Source: Pleurocapsa sp. PCC 7319
GTDB taxonomy: Bacteria; Cyanobacteriota; Cyanobacteriia; Cyanobacteriales; Xenococcaceae
Assembly: GCF_000332195.1 (NCBI RefSeq)
Contig: NZ_KB235922.1
Location: forward strand, 1,299,902-1,363,901
Direction of reading: 5' to 3'
Length of the DNA stretch: 64,000 nucleotides
The notes beneath the pieces are model-generated. The model did no database searches and had not been told where the DNA came from. It saw only the letters and a program-made list of their open reading frames with translations. A program made the translations under genes and the position numbers. Shown here piece after piece: positions 1-9,904 of this stretch; position 1 is the first letter of the stretch; each line of letters starts with the position of its first letter.

Positions 1-302
1 TCTTTAGAACATTTACTAATTGCTTTTAGTATCTATTTTGGCAAGATTGATGTGTCGATCGCCAGAAATTTTAATTTGATTGGTAGTAAGTAATATAGTA
101 GTTCTCGAATTAGTGAAGTACACCTCGGTTAGGATAAGTTCGGAATTCGGAGTTCGGAATTCGGAAAATTTTGTACCTCACCTATTTTGAGAAACGCTAT
201 ATATGAGAAACAAACTAGAGGATACGTTACAATCTATTACAGATGAATTGTGGGCGGGCATAGTCTAGTCAAGCAATTCCCAGAATTTAACTGTTAAGTA
301 AC
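1..302. other. Intergenic region upstream of mnmG
   Basis: No convincing gene is visible. The stretch is A+T-rich and contains a tandem repeat built on TTCGGAA/TTCGGAG at about 138-164. A 21-codon ATG reading frame at 203-268 has no support beyond being open. A promoter for mnmG presumably lies here, but I cannot pick boxes with confidence. Confidence 0.5.
138..164. repeat. Short tandem repeat (TTCGGAA/TTCGGAG units)
   Basis: Near-identical units GTTCGGAATTCGGA occur twice in a row, with EcoRI-like GAATTC centres. The same motif reappears at about 31296-31311, so it belongs to a dispersed intergenic repeat family. Confidence 0.6.
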
Positions 303-2228
303 ATGACCGTATCTCATCCTATAGAGTTTCAAGACGCTTTCGATATTATCGTGGTTGGTGGTGGACATTCTGGCTGTGAAGCTGCCTTGGCTGCGGCAAG
401 ATTAGGCTGCCGCACTCTAATGTTAACTCTCAACCTCGATAAAATTGCCTGGCAACCTTGTAACCCTGCAGTGGGAGGTCCTGCTAAATCTCAATTAACT
501 CACGAAGTCGATGCCCTAGGGGGAGAAATTGGCAAGGTCAGCGATCGCACTTACCTCCAAAAACGAGTCCTCAACGCATCTCGTGGTCCGGCAGTATGGG
601 CATTGCGAGCGCAAACCGACAAGCGGGAATATGCCGCAGTGATGAAGCAAATTGTGGAGAATCAAGAGAATTTGAGCATCCGCGAGGGTATGGTCACAGA
701 TTTAGTACTGGGAAAAAATGATGAGGTGATCGGCATTGAAACTTACTTCGGTACATGTTTTGCTGCTCAAGCTGTAATCCTCACCACAGGTACTTTTTTA
801 GGTGGCAGAATTTGGGTTGGCAATAAGTCTATGGAAGCAGGACGTTCGGGAGAATTTGCCGCTACAGGTTTAACTGAAACTTTAAATCAACTGGGTTTTG
901 AAACAGGCAGACTGAAGACAGGTACTCCTGCCAGGGTTGACAGACGTTCTGTTGACTACAGCAAAATGCAACCTCAGCCCCCCGATGAGGAATTACGCTG
1001 GTTTAGTTTTGACCCCGAAGCCTGGATAGAAAGGGAGCAAATGAACTGTCATTTAACCCGTACTACTGCTGAAACCCATAAAATTATTCGGGATAATCTA
1101 CATCTGTCTCCTGTTTATGGAGGTTGGGTAGAAGCCAAAGGACCTCGCTACTGTCCCAGTATTGAAGATAAAATTGTGCGCTTTGCGGATAAAGAGAGTC
1201 ATCAGATCTTTATCGAACCAGAAGGTAGGGAGATCCCTGAACTCTATATCCAAGGTTTTTCCACAGGATTACCGGAAAAATTGCAATTGGCAATGCTCAA
1301 AACTCTGCCAGGACTAGAAAACTGTGTCATGCTTCGTCCTGCCTATGCGGTGGAGTATGACTTTTTACCGGCTACTCAGTGTTACCCGACCCTAATGACC
1401 AAAAAAGTTGAAGGGCTATTTAGTGCAGGGCAAATTAACGGTACTACTGGCTACGAAGAAGCAGCAGCTCAAGGCTTAGTTGCCGGGATTAATGCAGTGC
1501 GGTTTGTTAGAGGGGAATCAGAAGTGATTTTCTCTCGGGAACAAAGTTACATCGGTACACTAATTGATGATCTCTGTACTAAAGATTTGCGGGAACCCTA
1601 TCGAATGTTGACCAGTCGCTCAGAATATAGACTTATTTTGCGCTCTGATAATGCCGATCGCCGTTTGACTCCTCTGGGTAGAGAAATCGGTTTGATTGAT
1701 GACCGCAGATGGCAACTTTATACTGCTAAACAGGAGAAAATTACTGCCGAAAAAGAAAGACTCTATGAGACGCGGATTAAAGAACGAGATCCTGTAGGAA
1801 TTGCGATCGCCGCCGAAACTCAGCAAAGAATCAAAGGCTCAATTACCCTAGCTGATTTACTTCGCCGTCCTGGATTCCATTATGCAAATCTCAAAAATCA
1901 CGATTTAGCTACTCCTGAACTAACTATCGCCGAAGCAGAAGGAGCAGAAATCGACATTAAATATTCGGGTTATATCAAACGTCAACAAACCCAGATTGAA
2001 CAAATTAGTCGGCATACTCAGCGCAAATTACCGCAGGATTTAGACTACCTCACGGTGGAAACCCTGCGGATGGAAGCAAGGGAAAAACTCAATCAGGTCA
2101 AACCGTTAACTGTTGGTCAGGCTACTCGTATTGGTGGAGTTAATCCAGCGGATATTAATGCTTTGTTAGTTTATCTGGAAATTAGATCTCAAAAACAAGA
2201 ACAAATTGTGGCAAAAGCTAATAGCTAA
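303..2228 (+). CDS. mnmG: tRNA uridine-5-carboxymethylaminomethyl modification enzyme MnmG (GidA)
   Basis: This is the FAD- and NADH-dependent partner of MnmE. The complex installs the (carboxymethyl)aminomethyl group at C5 of the wobble uridine U34 of several tRNAs in the cytoplasm. The 641 residues match the normal family length. The N-terminal Rossmann motif [10 protein letters not shown] (residues 19-28) binds FAD, and the conserved CNPAVGG segment follows at 53-59. A second conserved block, TGTFLGG, and the C-terminal helical domain with YSGYIKRQ (about 555-562), where MnmE docks, are intact. The gene begins at an ATG and is transcribed alone; the next gene downstream lies on the opposite strand. 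Identification is secure. Confidence 0.97.
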   Translation: MTVSHPIEFQDAFDIIVVGGGHSGCEAALAAARLGCRTLMLTLNLDKIAWQPCNPAVGGPAKSQLTHEVDALGGEIGKVSDRTYLQKRVLNASRGPAVWALRAQTDKREYAAVMKQIVENQENLSIREGMVTDLVLGKNDEVIGIETYFGTCFAAQAVILTTGTFLGGRIWVGNKSMEAGRSGEFAATGLTETLNQLGFETGRLKTGTPARVDRRSVDYSKMQPQPPDEELRWFSFDPEAWIEREQMNCHLTRTTAETHKIIRDNLHLSPVYGGWVEAKGPRYCPSIEDKIVRFADKESHQIFIEPEGREIPELYIQGFSTGLPEKLQLAMLKTLPGLENCVMLRPAYAVEYDFLPATQCYPTLMTKKVEGLFSAGQINGTTGYEEAAAQGLVAGINAVRFVRGESEVIFSREQSYIGTLIDDLCTKDLREPYRMLTSRSEYRLILRSDNADRRLTPLGREIGLIDDRRWQLYTAKQEKITAEKERLYETRIKERDPVGIAIAAETQQRIKGSITLADLLRRPGFHYANLKNHDLATPELTIAEAEGAEIDIKYSGYIKRQQTQIEQISRHTQRKLPQDLDYLTVETLRMEAREKLNQVKPLTVGQATRIGGVNPADINALLVYLEIRSQKQEQIVAKANS

Positions 2229-2264
2229 AGAAATTTAGATATAGCAAACAGGTACAATATTCAG
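2227..2264. repeat. Direct repeat copy 1, resembling the 3' end of the neighbouring methyltransferase gene
   Basis: About 32 of 38 bases match 2484-2521. The shared core is ATAGCAAACAGG followed by ACAATAT. Read on the minus strand this copy encodes NIVPVCYI and then a stop, against DIVPVCYV-stop in the intact gene. It therefore looks like a leftover tail of a duplicated methyltransferase gene. Confidence 0.55.
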
Positions 2265-2483
2265 ACCATGGATTAAGATGTATCCAAGGTTCCAAATCCG
2301 ATAATCTTACCACAGTAGCATTTTTTAGAATATCCTTGATCAGGATTTTCTCTTTTCTCCATGAACCTATGATATCTATATTTCTAAAAAGAGTACTCTA
2401 TCTATGTGGGATGTAGTACTATGTTGATTGATCGAGAATTGAGAACCAAAAGCAACAACTCCATAGAGCCAAATCTAATCCTT

Positions 2484-2521
2484 AAAGAATCTAGACATAG
2501 CAAACAGGAACAATATCGAGA
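2484..2521. repeat. Direct repeat copy 2, overlapping the methyltransferase 3' end
   Basis: This is the partner of the repeat at 2227-2264. It covers the last codons and the stop of the methyltransferase at 2491-3273. Confidence 0.55.
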
Positions 2522-3273
2522 TACTTTTTTCCAAGCATTTTGGGTCTTAAAGGGCATTCTTTAGTAGGCCAATGACTACGATCCTCATAGACGTATAATT
2601 GGTACTTGCTGGGCAATGAATCAGAATTAATTTGCTCAACTTTACTGAAATAAGGCTTTAAACGCTCAAAATAGTCTAAGCCAGGCGCGCGAACATGATA
2701 CTCTTCGTAGGGATTTGGTTCAGGATATTCAATTGTAGTTTCTGCAACCAATGGTACTGGCAGTATGGCAATACCATTAGGCTTCAAGATCCGACGAATT
2801 TCCGAGATTGCCTGGATGTCATTGGAAATGTGTTCTAAAACATGAGAGGCAAAGATAAAATCGTAGCTTTGGTTGGCAAAAGGAAGGTTTTGTAAATCAA
2901 CTTGATGATTTACATTAGTCATATGCAAATCTGCCGTTTCATATTTGCCAAATCTAGGAGCAAAATATTCCTGAAAAAAAGCTTCTGGGGCAAAATGCAG
3001 CATCGCCAAATTAGCAGTTTCTTTATTTTTCAATAACTGATTAACTACTAAATATTGAAGGCGATGTCTTTCTAAAGCACCACATCTAGGACATTGAGAG
3101 TGTTTGCGGGTACTAGTAGGGGGATGAACGTCTTTAAACGCGCCAGTATAATTGCATACTGGACAAGTAAATTGTTCTTTGTTGAAATTTTGTAGTTTAA
3201 AGATCTCAGATATAACCTTTTTTTTGAGTTCTCGCGCCTTATTTTTGAGATTCATTGATGTAAAGTAACTCAA
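2491..3273 (-). CDS. Class I SAM-dependent methyltransferase with N-terminal zinc ribbon
   Basis: A 260-residue protein. Paired cysteines at CPVC (37-40) and CPRC (61-64) form a probable zinc-binding ribbon. A methyltransferase type 11-like core follows, with the post-motif segment FIFASHVLEHISND near residues 140-153 and the RRILKPNGIAILPVPL strand typical of small-molecule or sugar methyltransferases. The classical glycine-rich SAM loop is weak. It heads the surface-polysaccharide locus, so methylation of a sugar or a glycan end is the likely role, but the substrate is unknown. It is transcribed leftwards towards mnmG. A degenerate copy of its last codons lies at 2227-2264. Confidence 0.85.
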   Translation of the reverse strand: MSYFTSMNLKNKARELKKKVISEIFKLQNFNKEQFTCPVCNYTGAFKDVHPPTSTRKHSQCPRCGALERHRLQYLVVNQLLKNKETANLAMLHFAPEAFFQEYFAPRFGKYETADLHMTNVNHQVDLQNLPFANQSYDFIFASHVLEHISNDIQAISEIRRILKPNGIAILPVPLVAETTIEYPEPNPYEEYHVRAPGLDYFERLKPYFSKVEQINSDSLPSKYQLYVYEDRSHWPTKECPLRPKMLGKKYLDIVPVCYV

Positions 3274-3441
3274 GTTGCTTTACAAAAAAAGTATTTTCAT
3301 CTCAAAAATAAGCCTACCGAAAAATTACTTATTTTTGATAAGTCGAATTATTTTTTTCAGTAGAAATACTAGTTTTTGCTCAAGTAGGTAGGCATAATAA
3401 TTTATACAACCCAGGTAATTAATCTTTTCCCTATCACCCAT

Positions 3442-3459
3442 CCCCTAACCCCTAACCCC
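3442..3459. repeat. Heptamer tandem repeat (CCCTAAC)
   Basis: Two and a half copies of CCCTAAC lie in the spacer between the methyltransferase and sulfotransferase genes. They resemble the short tandemly repeated repetitive (STRR) heptamers known from cyanobacterial spacers. Confidence 0.5.
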
Positions 3460-3496
3460 GGCAAAAACTGTTTTATATTTAATTTCACCCACCTAC

Positions 3497-4366
3497 TTAT
3501 GATTGCCACTGCTCAAGAGAAAGTCCAGTTAAATTCGCCAAATTGTGATTTTTCTCAGCAAAATATTCACAGAGAAAAGTACGTTCGTCATCTGCCATTT
3601 GGGGAACTTTTTGACCTAGATTTATAGTAAGTTTGTGCACAAGTCTTCTTACAAGATATGGAGCCAGAAAACCCAATCCAGAATAATCTAATTCAGTAAA
3701 TATTTTGTTGAATCTACGACCGACAAAATTGATACTTCTGGTCCGGTTTTCATGCTGTTGCAGATTAACTTGAATATTTTCAGAGTCAATCTCTAAAAAT
3801 TCAAAGCATTGTTTGGCTACTTGTTCGGGATTATGTTTCAGATCCTCGAATAAAAGAAACAAAAACGATTTAAGCGGAAAGTATTCTAACCATAAAGTTA
3901 ACTGACCATAGTAATTGCTGATATCAAGATAGAAATAGTCATTTCTAATCGCTTCCCCAAAACTTTGATGTTCTCTTCCTGTATTAAGGTTATGCAAATA
4001 GCTTGAATAAGTTCTATCTACAGGATCTCTTACAAGATAAATAAATTTAGCGTTGGGATTTATAGAGTAAATTCTCTGAGGAACATTGCGAAATTTTTGA
4101 TTATTATATTGGGAGTTATTGACGCTTAACTGTCCGAAAGAATAACTGGTTGAGGCATCAATGCAAACATTATTTTCGTAGTTAGAAAATTGCTCCTGAT
4201 ACCAAGCTAAGTCCTTAGCAGAGTCACCTGAAAAATAATGGGTGAAATAATGTGGTTCTTTATTTTTGGCAACACATATCTGTTGATGCTGAGATAATAT
4301 AGATGCCAAAGTTGTAGTCCCAGCTTTCTGAGCACCAATCAGATAAACTTCTGGTGGAAATGACAT
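3497..4366 (-). CDS. PAPS-dependent sulfotransferase
   Basis: A 289-residue protein that should transfer sulfate from PAPS to a hydroxyl or amino group, probably on a surface glycan. The 5'-phosphosulfate loop GAQKAGTTTL is at residues 11-20. The 3'-phosphate-binding block LVRDPVDRTYSSYLH is at 111-125. Both are canonical for the Sulfotransfer_1/3 families, and the length is normal for a soluble bacterial sulfotransferase. There is no signal peptide. Its position among methyltransferase, glycosyltransferase and flippase genes suggests that the exported polysaccharide is sulfated, as many cyanobacterial capsules are; that is inference. The ATG start is the first in frame. Confidence 0.92.
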   Translation of the reverse strand: MSFPPEVYLIGAQKAGTTTLASILSQHQQICVAKNKEPHYFTHYFSGDSAKDLAWYQEQFSNYENNVCIDASTSYSFGQLSVNNSQYNNQKFRNVPQRIYSINPNAKFIYLVRDPVDRTYSSYLHNLNTGREHQSFGEAIRNDYFYLDISNYYGQLTLWLEYFPLKSFLFLLFEDLKHNPEQVAKQCFEFLEIDSENIQVNLQQHENRTRSINFVGRRFNKIFTELDYSGLGFLAPYLVRRLVHKLTINLGQKVPQMADDERTFLCEYFAEKNHNLANLTGLSLEQWQS

Positions 4367-4592
4367 TTCTAAAACCTCGCCAATATAAATTTATTAACAG
4401 CTTGAATGCTGAAATAAAGCATGAATATCAGAAAAATTTGGTATCTGTGTTAATTCTTAAATAGAATATATTAAATACATAAGTACTGCGTAATTATACT
4501 GTATTTTCGAGCATTAATATTATATATCAACCCTTAAAACCAGAAAATTCCTAGTTGCCCTAGGAATAAGGTTGTTTACGAGTAAATCAGAC

Positions 4593-5174
4593 TCACTTTG
4601 TACCGTAAAAATATGTAGCTGCAATCAGTGGAGTCCTTGCCCAGAATTCACAGCCACAGGCGATTTCATGAAAATCTTCTAGCCAAACTCTCAAACCATC
4701 AGGCGAAACACGCCAATAATCTTTAGGTGCTTCATGGAAAGGATATAAGAAGGGCAACTGTACCCAAATTTTTCCATCGGGTTTGAGTACTCTATGCAAT
4801 TCTCTAATTGCCTTTTGTGGATAAGGGACGTGTTCTAAAATGGACCAGCAAACAACAGCATCAAAACTTTCGTCCTCAAATTTCAAATCATGAATATCAT
4901 AATGGTAATCAATAAAATCTCGCTGATCGTATTTGTCAACACTGACCCAGTTGGTGCCAAACTTGTCTCCAATGCTGTCTTTGACACCAATTTGTAAGCA
5001 TTTCTTGTCTTGGCAGCTTGTGATGAATTCATTAAAAAGCTCGTTTCTTGGCTTGCCAACAGAATGTATATTTTTCGCAGCTTTTCGGTATATGTTGGTG
5101 AAATATAGTGAAGGTAATACTTTACCTAACTTCAAGTAAACGGGTTTCAGTAACTTTTTCATTGAGGCTGACAT
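4593..5174 (-). CDS. Small class I SAM-dependent methyltransferase
   Basis: A 193-residue protein of the methyltransferase type 11 group. The recognisable part is FDAVVCWSILEHVPYP followed by RELHRVLKPDGKIWVQLPF and then FHEAPKDYWRVSPDGL. The same HEEP/HEAP-x-DYxR signature occurs in the gene at 8253, so the two are related. Motif I is degenerate (KCLQIGVKDSIG rather than GxGxG), which leaves doubt about SAM binding. The protein is short, with about 60 basic residues before the core. It probably modifies a glycan precursor of the surrounding locus; the substrate cannot be told. Confidence 0.82.
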   Translation of the reverse strand: MSASMKKLLKPVYLKLGKVLPSLYFTNIYRKAAKNIHSVGKPRNELFNEFITSCQDKKCLQIGVKDSIGDKFGTNWVSVDKYDQRDFIDYHYDIHDLKFEDESFDAVVCWSILEHVPYPQKAIRELHRVLKPDGKIWVQLPFLYPFHEAPKDYWRVSPDGLRVWLEDFHEIACGCEFWARTPLIAATYFYGTK

Positions 5175-5491
5175 CCTTTAACTGCCTGGGCAATAATTAT
5201 ATCTAAATCGGGAACATCCCCACTTAGAGAGCGACCATACCAATATTTACGATATCTCGAAAGATGTTGTTGAAGAACTTAATATAAGTAAGGTTTAAAT
5301 CAATCAAGTTCTTGGCTATTTAATTCTGATTCCTATAGCGACAATTAAATAGGTGAGGTAAAGTAACAAGCGCAAGTAAACTAGTTCCAAATGTCCGGCA
5401 AAATAACCAGACAACAAAAGTATCTTGCTAGGCTGCAAATCTACAAGTGCGATTAAATTAATAGTTAACTGAATTATGAAACGGGAAAGAA
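5175..5491. other. Divergent intergenic region
   Basis: This spacer separates two divergent methyltransferase genes. I see no RNA gene, clear hairpin or repeat. It must hold the promoters of both directions. Confidence 0.4.
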
Positions 5492-6511
5492 GTGAGCATG
5501 AACGAGATCAAATGTATATTTTGCAATATTGAAAGCGATCGCGTTGTGATTGAGGAAAATGGATATGAGGGTAAACAGTGTTCTCAATGTGGACTAATAT
5601 ACATATCACCCCGACCTTCTTTTGAGGAAATAGTTGATTTATATGGTCATGACGAAGCGCATATTTCTGCCCAATCTCATATCTCTGCTGATTTTGCCAA
5701 AAGATTATATGCTAAGCATAATTTAAACATTATCCGTTCAGTTGTTAACAGTGGTTCGCTTTTGGAAATTGGTGCTGGAGCGGGTTACTTTTTGGATGAA
5801 GCGCGTAAAATTGGTTTTGAACCGTATGGACTGGAGTTTAATCCTGTTCAAGCCAACTTCATGAGAAATCAACTCCAAATCCCTTGTGAACAATCTCCAT
5901 TAAGCACATCAATCTTTAATGGACAAAAATTTGACGTTATTTATCATTGTGATGTAATCAGCCATTTTTTTGACCCGATCGCAGATTTCCAAAAAATGAA
6001 TGAGACGATGAACGATGAATCTTTTTTGATCTTTGAAACAGGGAATTTTGCTGAGGTAGACCAGAAATATTATCAGTACATTCCCAGTTTTCAGTATCCA
6101 GATCATCTTTTCTTTTTTAGCGTTGATAATTTAGCTGAACTGCTTGAGAAAACAGGTTTTCAATTAATAAAGATACATCGGTATTCAATGTTACCTCAGC
6201 TACTCACAATGAAAGTTTTATCTAATATTAAGCAGTCAATCAAAAAAATATTGATCAAATCGCCAGATATTAGTTCTAAACCAGGAAAGTCTACTAGTGA
6301 GCCTTATGAGACCAATAAAACATCTATTTCTAACTTCAAATCATCTAATATAAAATCTTCAATCAAAAAAAATATCAAAAATATTTATAATTTTGGGTAT
6401 CATTATTTCAATTATCTGCTACGCTATAAAATTGGAAAACTAGCACCTAAAGCTCAACGTCCTCAAACAGTTATAGTTATTGCCAAAAAGGTAAAAAGTG
6501 TTGCTGGGTAA
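5492..6511 (+). CDS. Class I SAM-dependent methyltransferase with zinc ribbon (Methyltransf_23 type)
   Basis: A 339-residue protein. The N-terminal CIFC...CSQC pairs make a zinc ribbon. An intact SAM-binding motif I, LLEIGAGAGYFLDEA, lies near residue 90, followed by FDVIYHCDVISHFFDP. The last 100 residues are rich in Lys and Ser with no recognised fold. The listed start is GTG at 5492, but ATG at 5498 is two codons later and a GGGAAAG purine run at about 5483 could serve either; the difference is trivial. It is the first gene of a rightward run of polysaccharide genes. A sugar or glycan methyltransferase is likely; the substrate is unknown. Confidence 0.87.
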   Translation: MSMNEIKCIFCNIESDRVVIEENGYEGKQCSQCGLIYISPRPSFEEIVDLYGHDEAHISAQSHISADFAKRLYAKHNLNIIRSVVNSGSLLEIGAGAGYFLDEARKIGFEPYGLEFNPVQANFMRNQLQIPCEQSPLSTSIFNGQKFDVIYHCDVISHFFDPIADFQKMNETMNDESFLIFETGNFAEVDQKYYQYIPSFQYPDHLFFFSVDNLAELLEKTGFQLIKIHRYSMLPQLLTMKVLSNIKQSIKKILIKSPDISSKPGKSTSEPYETNKTSISNFKSSNIKSSIKKNIKNIYNFGYHYFNYLLRYKIGKLAPKAQRPQTVIVIAKKVKSVAG

Positions 6512-6548
6512 ATAATAGTTTATAAACAAGTTTAATTAGGGCTAATTT

Positions 6549-8069
6549 GTGTCAACGCAGAAAAACCAAACCTCAGAAGCTAAGTATTACGATTATTTTA
6601 ATACCAACCACTTAAAATCAAATTTAAAACAACGTTCTGTTCGTGGTGGCGTAGTTACTATCACAGCCCAAGCAAGCAAATTTATCTTGAAATTCGGCTC
6701 GACAGCAGTGCTAGCTCGTCTGCTTGTTCCTGAAGATTATGGGCTAATTGGTATGGCAACTGTAGTCGTGGGCTTTGTTGAATATTTTAAGGATTTAGGC
6801 TTATCAGCAGCTACCATTCAAAGAGCTGAAATAAATCACAAGCAAGTTAGTACTCTGTTTTGGATTAATTTGGGGGTTAGCTGTTTAGTAGCTCTAATTG
6901 TTGCTTTACTAGCACCAGCGATCGCCAACTTTTATCATGAACCCCGCCTGAAGAAAATTACCCTGGGTTTGGCAATCAATTTTATATTTGGTGGTTTAAC
7001 AGTACAACACCAAGCCCTGCTGAGAAGGCAAATGCAATTTACTAGCTTGGCAAAAATTGAAGTGGTCTCGATGACTTTGGGGGTATTTACGGCGATTATC
7101 GCTGCTTATTCTGGCTTAAGATATTGGGCGCTAGTGTTAATGCTAATAGCGATCGCTATTAGTAATGCCATTGGAGTTTGGCTTGCTTGCGGTTGGCGAC
7201 CTGGATTACCCAGTCGTAATTCTGGAGTGCTTAAAATGCTAGCTTTTGGTGGTAATTTAACTGGTTTTAACTTAGTAAATTATTTTTCCCGTAATCTTGA
7301 CAATGTTTTGATTGGTCGACGTTGGGGTTCCCAAGAGTTAGGACTCTACGCTCAGGCCTATAAGCTGGTGCTATTACCAATTCAGCAAATTAATAATCCA
7401 ATTAGTAGTGTTGCATTACCAACTCTTGCTAGTTTACAGTCTCAACCAGAGAAGTATTGCAGGTTTTACTATCAGGCAATGCTATCAATTAGCACTTTGG
7501 GAATGCCCATAATTGGATTTTTGTTCGCTTCAGCGAATGATGTTATTTTGTTGCTTTTGGGAGAGCAGTGGTTAGAAACTGTTCCTATCTTTAAATTATT
7601 AATGCCCGCAGCTTTTAATGCCACTATTGGAGTGGGTATGGGTTGGGCTTATCAATCTCTGGGCAACGTCGGTCGTCAGTTTCGTTGGGGAATAGTTTCG
7701 TCGATGCTGAATGCAGTCTTGTTCTTTATTGGCGTTCGTTGGGGGGCAATTGGTGTGGCAGCAGTTTTTGGTTTATCCCGCCCATTTTTTCTGTTAGCCG
7801 GATTTACCTACTGTTTCGCTCAAACTCCTTTAAAATTAACTAAATTAATATCTACTCTCTCGATGCCCACTCTAGCCTCGATAGGAGCCGCAATTATACT
7901 AAGCTACATTAAATTAGTGTTACCTATAGAGATTAATACTTTGATGATTGTCTTAATTGATTTAGGGTTCTATACCTTGTTATATTTGCTCATCTGGATT
8001 CTGCTTCCCAACGGCAGAAAGACTCTATGGGAGATGGTACAATTATCCAAAGTTTTGAGACAGAGGTAA
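6549..8069 (+). CDS. Lipopolysaccharide/exopolysaccharide flippase (Wzx/WzxC-like)
   Basis: A 506-residue polytopic membrane protein of the MOP flippase superfamily (polysaccharide biosynthesis protein family). It should translocate an undecaprenyl-linked repeat unit across the inner membrane. The N-terminal signature KFGSTAVLARLLVPEDYGLIGMA and the central SRNLDNVLIGRRWGSQELGLYAQAYKL block are typical of WzxC-type flippases. Hydrophobic segments are spread along the whole length, about 12-14 in number. The start codon is GTG. It lies 37 bp after the methyltransferase, so the two are probably co-transcribed. Together with the EpsG-like protein at 12435 it indicates a Wzx/Wzy-type assembly route. 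Confidence 0.93.
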   Translation: MSTQKNQTSEAKYYDYFNTNHLKSNLKQRSVRGGVVTITAQASKFILKFGSTAVLARLLVPEDYGLIGMATVVVGFVEYFKDLGLSAATIQRAEINHKQVSTLFWINLGVSCLVALIVALLAPAIANFYHEPRLKKITLGLAINFIFGGLTVQHQALLRRQMQFTSLAKIEVVSMTLGVFTAIIAAYSGLRYWALVLMLIAIAISNAIGVWLACGWRPGLPSRNSGVLKMLAFGGNLTGFNLVNYFSRNLDNVLIGRRWGSQELGLYAQAYKLVLLPIQQINNPISSVALPTLASLQSQPEKYCRFYYQAMLSISTLGMPIIGFLFASANDVILLLLGEQWLETVPIFKLLMPAAFNATIGVGMGWAYQSLGNVGRQFRWGIVSSMLNAVLFFIGVRWGAIGVAAVFGLSRPFFLLAGFTYCFAQTPLKLTKLISTLSMPTLASIGAAIILSYIKLVLPIEINTLMIVLIDLGFYTLLYLLIWILLPNGRKTLWEMVQLSKVLRQR

Positions 8070-8252
8070 AACTGGGAACTACAATTTCTGCCAAAAACTT
8101 TTTGCTAATCTTTCATCGGATTTATATCTACCTTCAATGGATATTGGAAAATATTGAGATCGAACCAAATATTCTCATAATTATAAAGAACTTACTCTAA
8201 AAATTCTCAAAAATACGGATAAAAATAATGAATTAATTGCCAGAAAATTGAT

Positions 8253-9062
8253 ATGAAAAATGCCACTAATTGGAAACCAACTAAAATTGAAAATCGCGGT
8301 GATAAATTTTATGTTAATGAGTTAGGAGTATCTTCGGGAAGTTTATTTATGACTTTGGAAGATTTTCGCGTTATTAATTCATTCAAATCCTACCTAAAAG
8401 GACATTTAATTGATTTAGGATGTGGCAATGCACCTTATTATCAATGGTATAAAGATCGAGTAGATCGAGTAACCTGTATCGACTGGCCACAAAGTAAGCA
8501 AAGCAAAAATGATGCTAAATATGTTGATGTCTTTGCTAACTTGAATGAAAGCGTTCCCCTGGAGGATAATTCAGTAGATTTTGTTTTTTCAACTTCTGTA
8601 TTAGAACATATCTGCGAACCTCTAATATTGCTTAAAGAAATTAGCAGAATTTTAAAGTCAGATGGCTACTTATTATTGAGTGTACCGTTTATCTATAATC
8701 TTCACGAAGAGCCTTATGACTATTATCGCTACACCCCCTATAGCCTTGAACATCTTGCCGAAAAAGCAGGATTAGAGATAGTAAGCCTCAAACATTATGG
8801 TTGTGGCTTTGGAGTATTAATAGATGTTTCCTCAAAAATAATTCAAGCTTTAATTGAAGTCATTCGTAAATCTTTGCCTAGATACATCGGATCGCCAATT
8901 AGCAAACTAGGAAATATGCAATTACGTTTATTTCAACAAATTTCCTTTATAGTTTTAAACCAAAAACAAATAGTGAACATAATTGAGCGGGCTAATTTGT
9001 CGTCTAGAATTGCTCTAGGATATGTGGCTATTTTGAAAATCAAGCAAAATACAGAAATATAA
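8253..9062 (+). CDS. Class I SAM-dependent methyltransferase
   Basis: A 269-residue protein. Motif I LIDLGCGNAPYY (about residues 52-63) and the acidic VTCIDWP that follows make a complete SAM site. FVFSTSVLEHICEP and SRILKSDGYLLLSVPF complete a methyltransferase type 11 core. The HEEPYDYYRYTPYSLEHL segment matches the smaller protein at 4593-5174, which suggests the two act on similar substrates. It is followed 29 bp later by another methyltransferase. A role in methylating the exported glycan is inferred from context. Confidence 0.88.
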   Translation: MKNATNWKPTKIENRGDKFYVNELGVSSGSLFMTLEDFRVINSFKSYLKGHLIDLGCGNAPYYQWYKDRVDRVTCIDWPQSKQSKNDAKYVDVFANLNESVPLEDNSVDFVFSTSVLEHICEPLILLKEISRILKSDGYLLLSVPFIYNLHEEPYDYYRYTPYSLEHLAEKAGLEIVSLKHYGCGFGVLIDVSSKIIQALIEVIRKSLPRYIGSPISKLGNMQLRLFQQISFIVLNQKQIVNIIERANLSSRIALGYVAILKIKQNTEI

Positions 9063-9091
9063 TTCAAAATATTGACTTCATTATAATAATC

Positions 9092-9868
9092 ATGAATAAT
9101 TCAACTGAAGTTAAACAGTTTTATGACAACTTTACAGACACCAGAATGGTGCAATATAAGCTGTATGGTAATCCACGTATTGATAAAGCTGTAGAGCTAA
9201 TTTCTAGCTATTTAAGTCCAGACAGCAATATTCTTGATATCGGTTGTGGCATTGGCATCGTTCCAGAACAAATAGCTACTCAACTAAAACAAGGACGAAT
9301 TTTAGCTTGTGATTTAAGTGAAAACAATATTAATTATGCTCGCCAAACTATTGAGTCAGATAAAATCGAGTTTTTTAACGTCAATGTAATAGAAAACTTT
9401 GATGCAATTCGTAAAAAACTAACTACCCCAATTGATTTAGTAACCATAGTAGACGTAATTGAACATTTACCACCTAATAGTTACGATGGATTATTTAATA
9501 ATTTAGCTCAAATCACCAGTGAACAAGCTAAACTGATTTTGACTTATCCTAGCCGAGAATTTCAAACTTATTTGCGGGAACATAACCCAGGAGAATTGCA
9601 AATCATTGATGAAGTAATAGAAGTAAGTCATTTAATGCAGTTTGCTCTCAAATACGGATTCAATTTAGAGTATTTTGCTTATATTGATGTCTGGAAGAAG
9701 AATCAATATATCCATTGTGTATTTAGTAAACAACGACCCTGTATTCCAGTTTCAGAACCAGGTATATTAGAAAAAATCAAAGGTAAAATAAAGTCTTATA
9801 AATCAAGATTGCTATTGCCTTTTTTAAAAAGAAAATATATTGATCGCGTCAATCAATCAAAAAAATAA
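9092..9868 (+). CDS. Class I SAM-dependent methyltransferase
   Basis: A 258-residue protein with a textbook motif I (NILDIGCGIGIVPEQIA) and an acidic post-I strand (ILACDLSENNINYAR). VTIVDVIEHLPP and the QAKLILTYPSREF strand complete the fold. The C-terminal tail is basic. It sits between a second methyltransferase and a GT4 glycosyltransferase with short spacers, so it is probably part of one operon. The substrate is unknown; an O-methylation of a sugar in the repeat unit is the simplest guess. Confidence 0.88.
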   Translation: MNNSTEVKQFYDNFTDTRMVQYKLYGNPRIDKAVELISSYLSPDSNILDIGCGIGIVPEQIATQLKQGRILACDLSENNINYARQTIESDKIEFFNVNVIENFDAIRKKLTTPIDLVTIVDVIEHLPPNSYDGLFNNLAQITSEQAKLILTYPSREFQTYLREHNPGELQIIDEVIEVSHLMQFALKYGFNLEYFAYIDVWKKNQYIHCVFSKQRPCIPVSEPGILEKIKGKIKSYKSRLLLPFLKRKYIDRVNQSKK

Positions 9869-9904
9869 GCATAGGTAAATAATTCAATTTTTTCAAATTA
9901 AGAA

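Noticed and set aside
203-268. 21-codon ATG frame upstream of mnmG
   Set aside because: No ribosome-binding site, no recognised sequence, and a length expected by chance.
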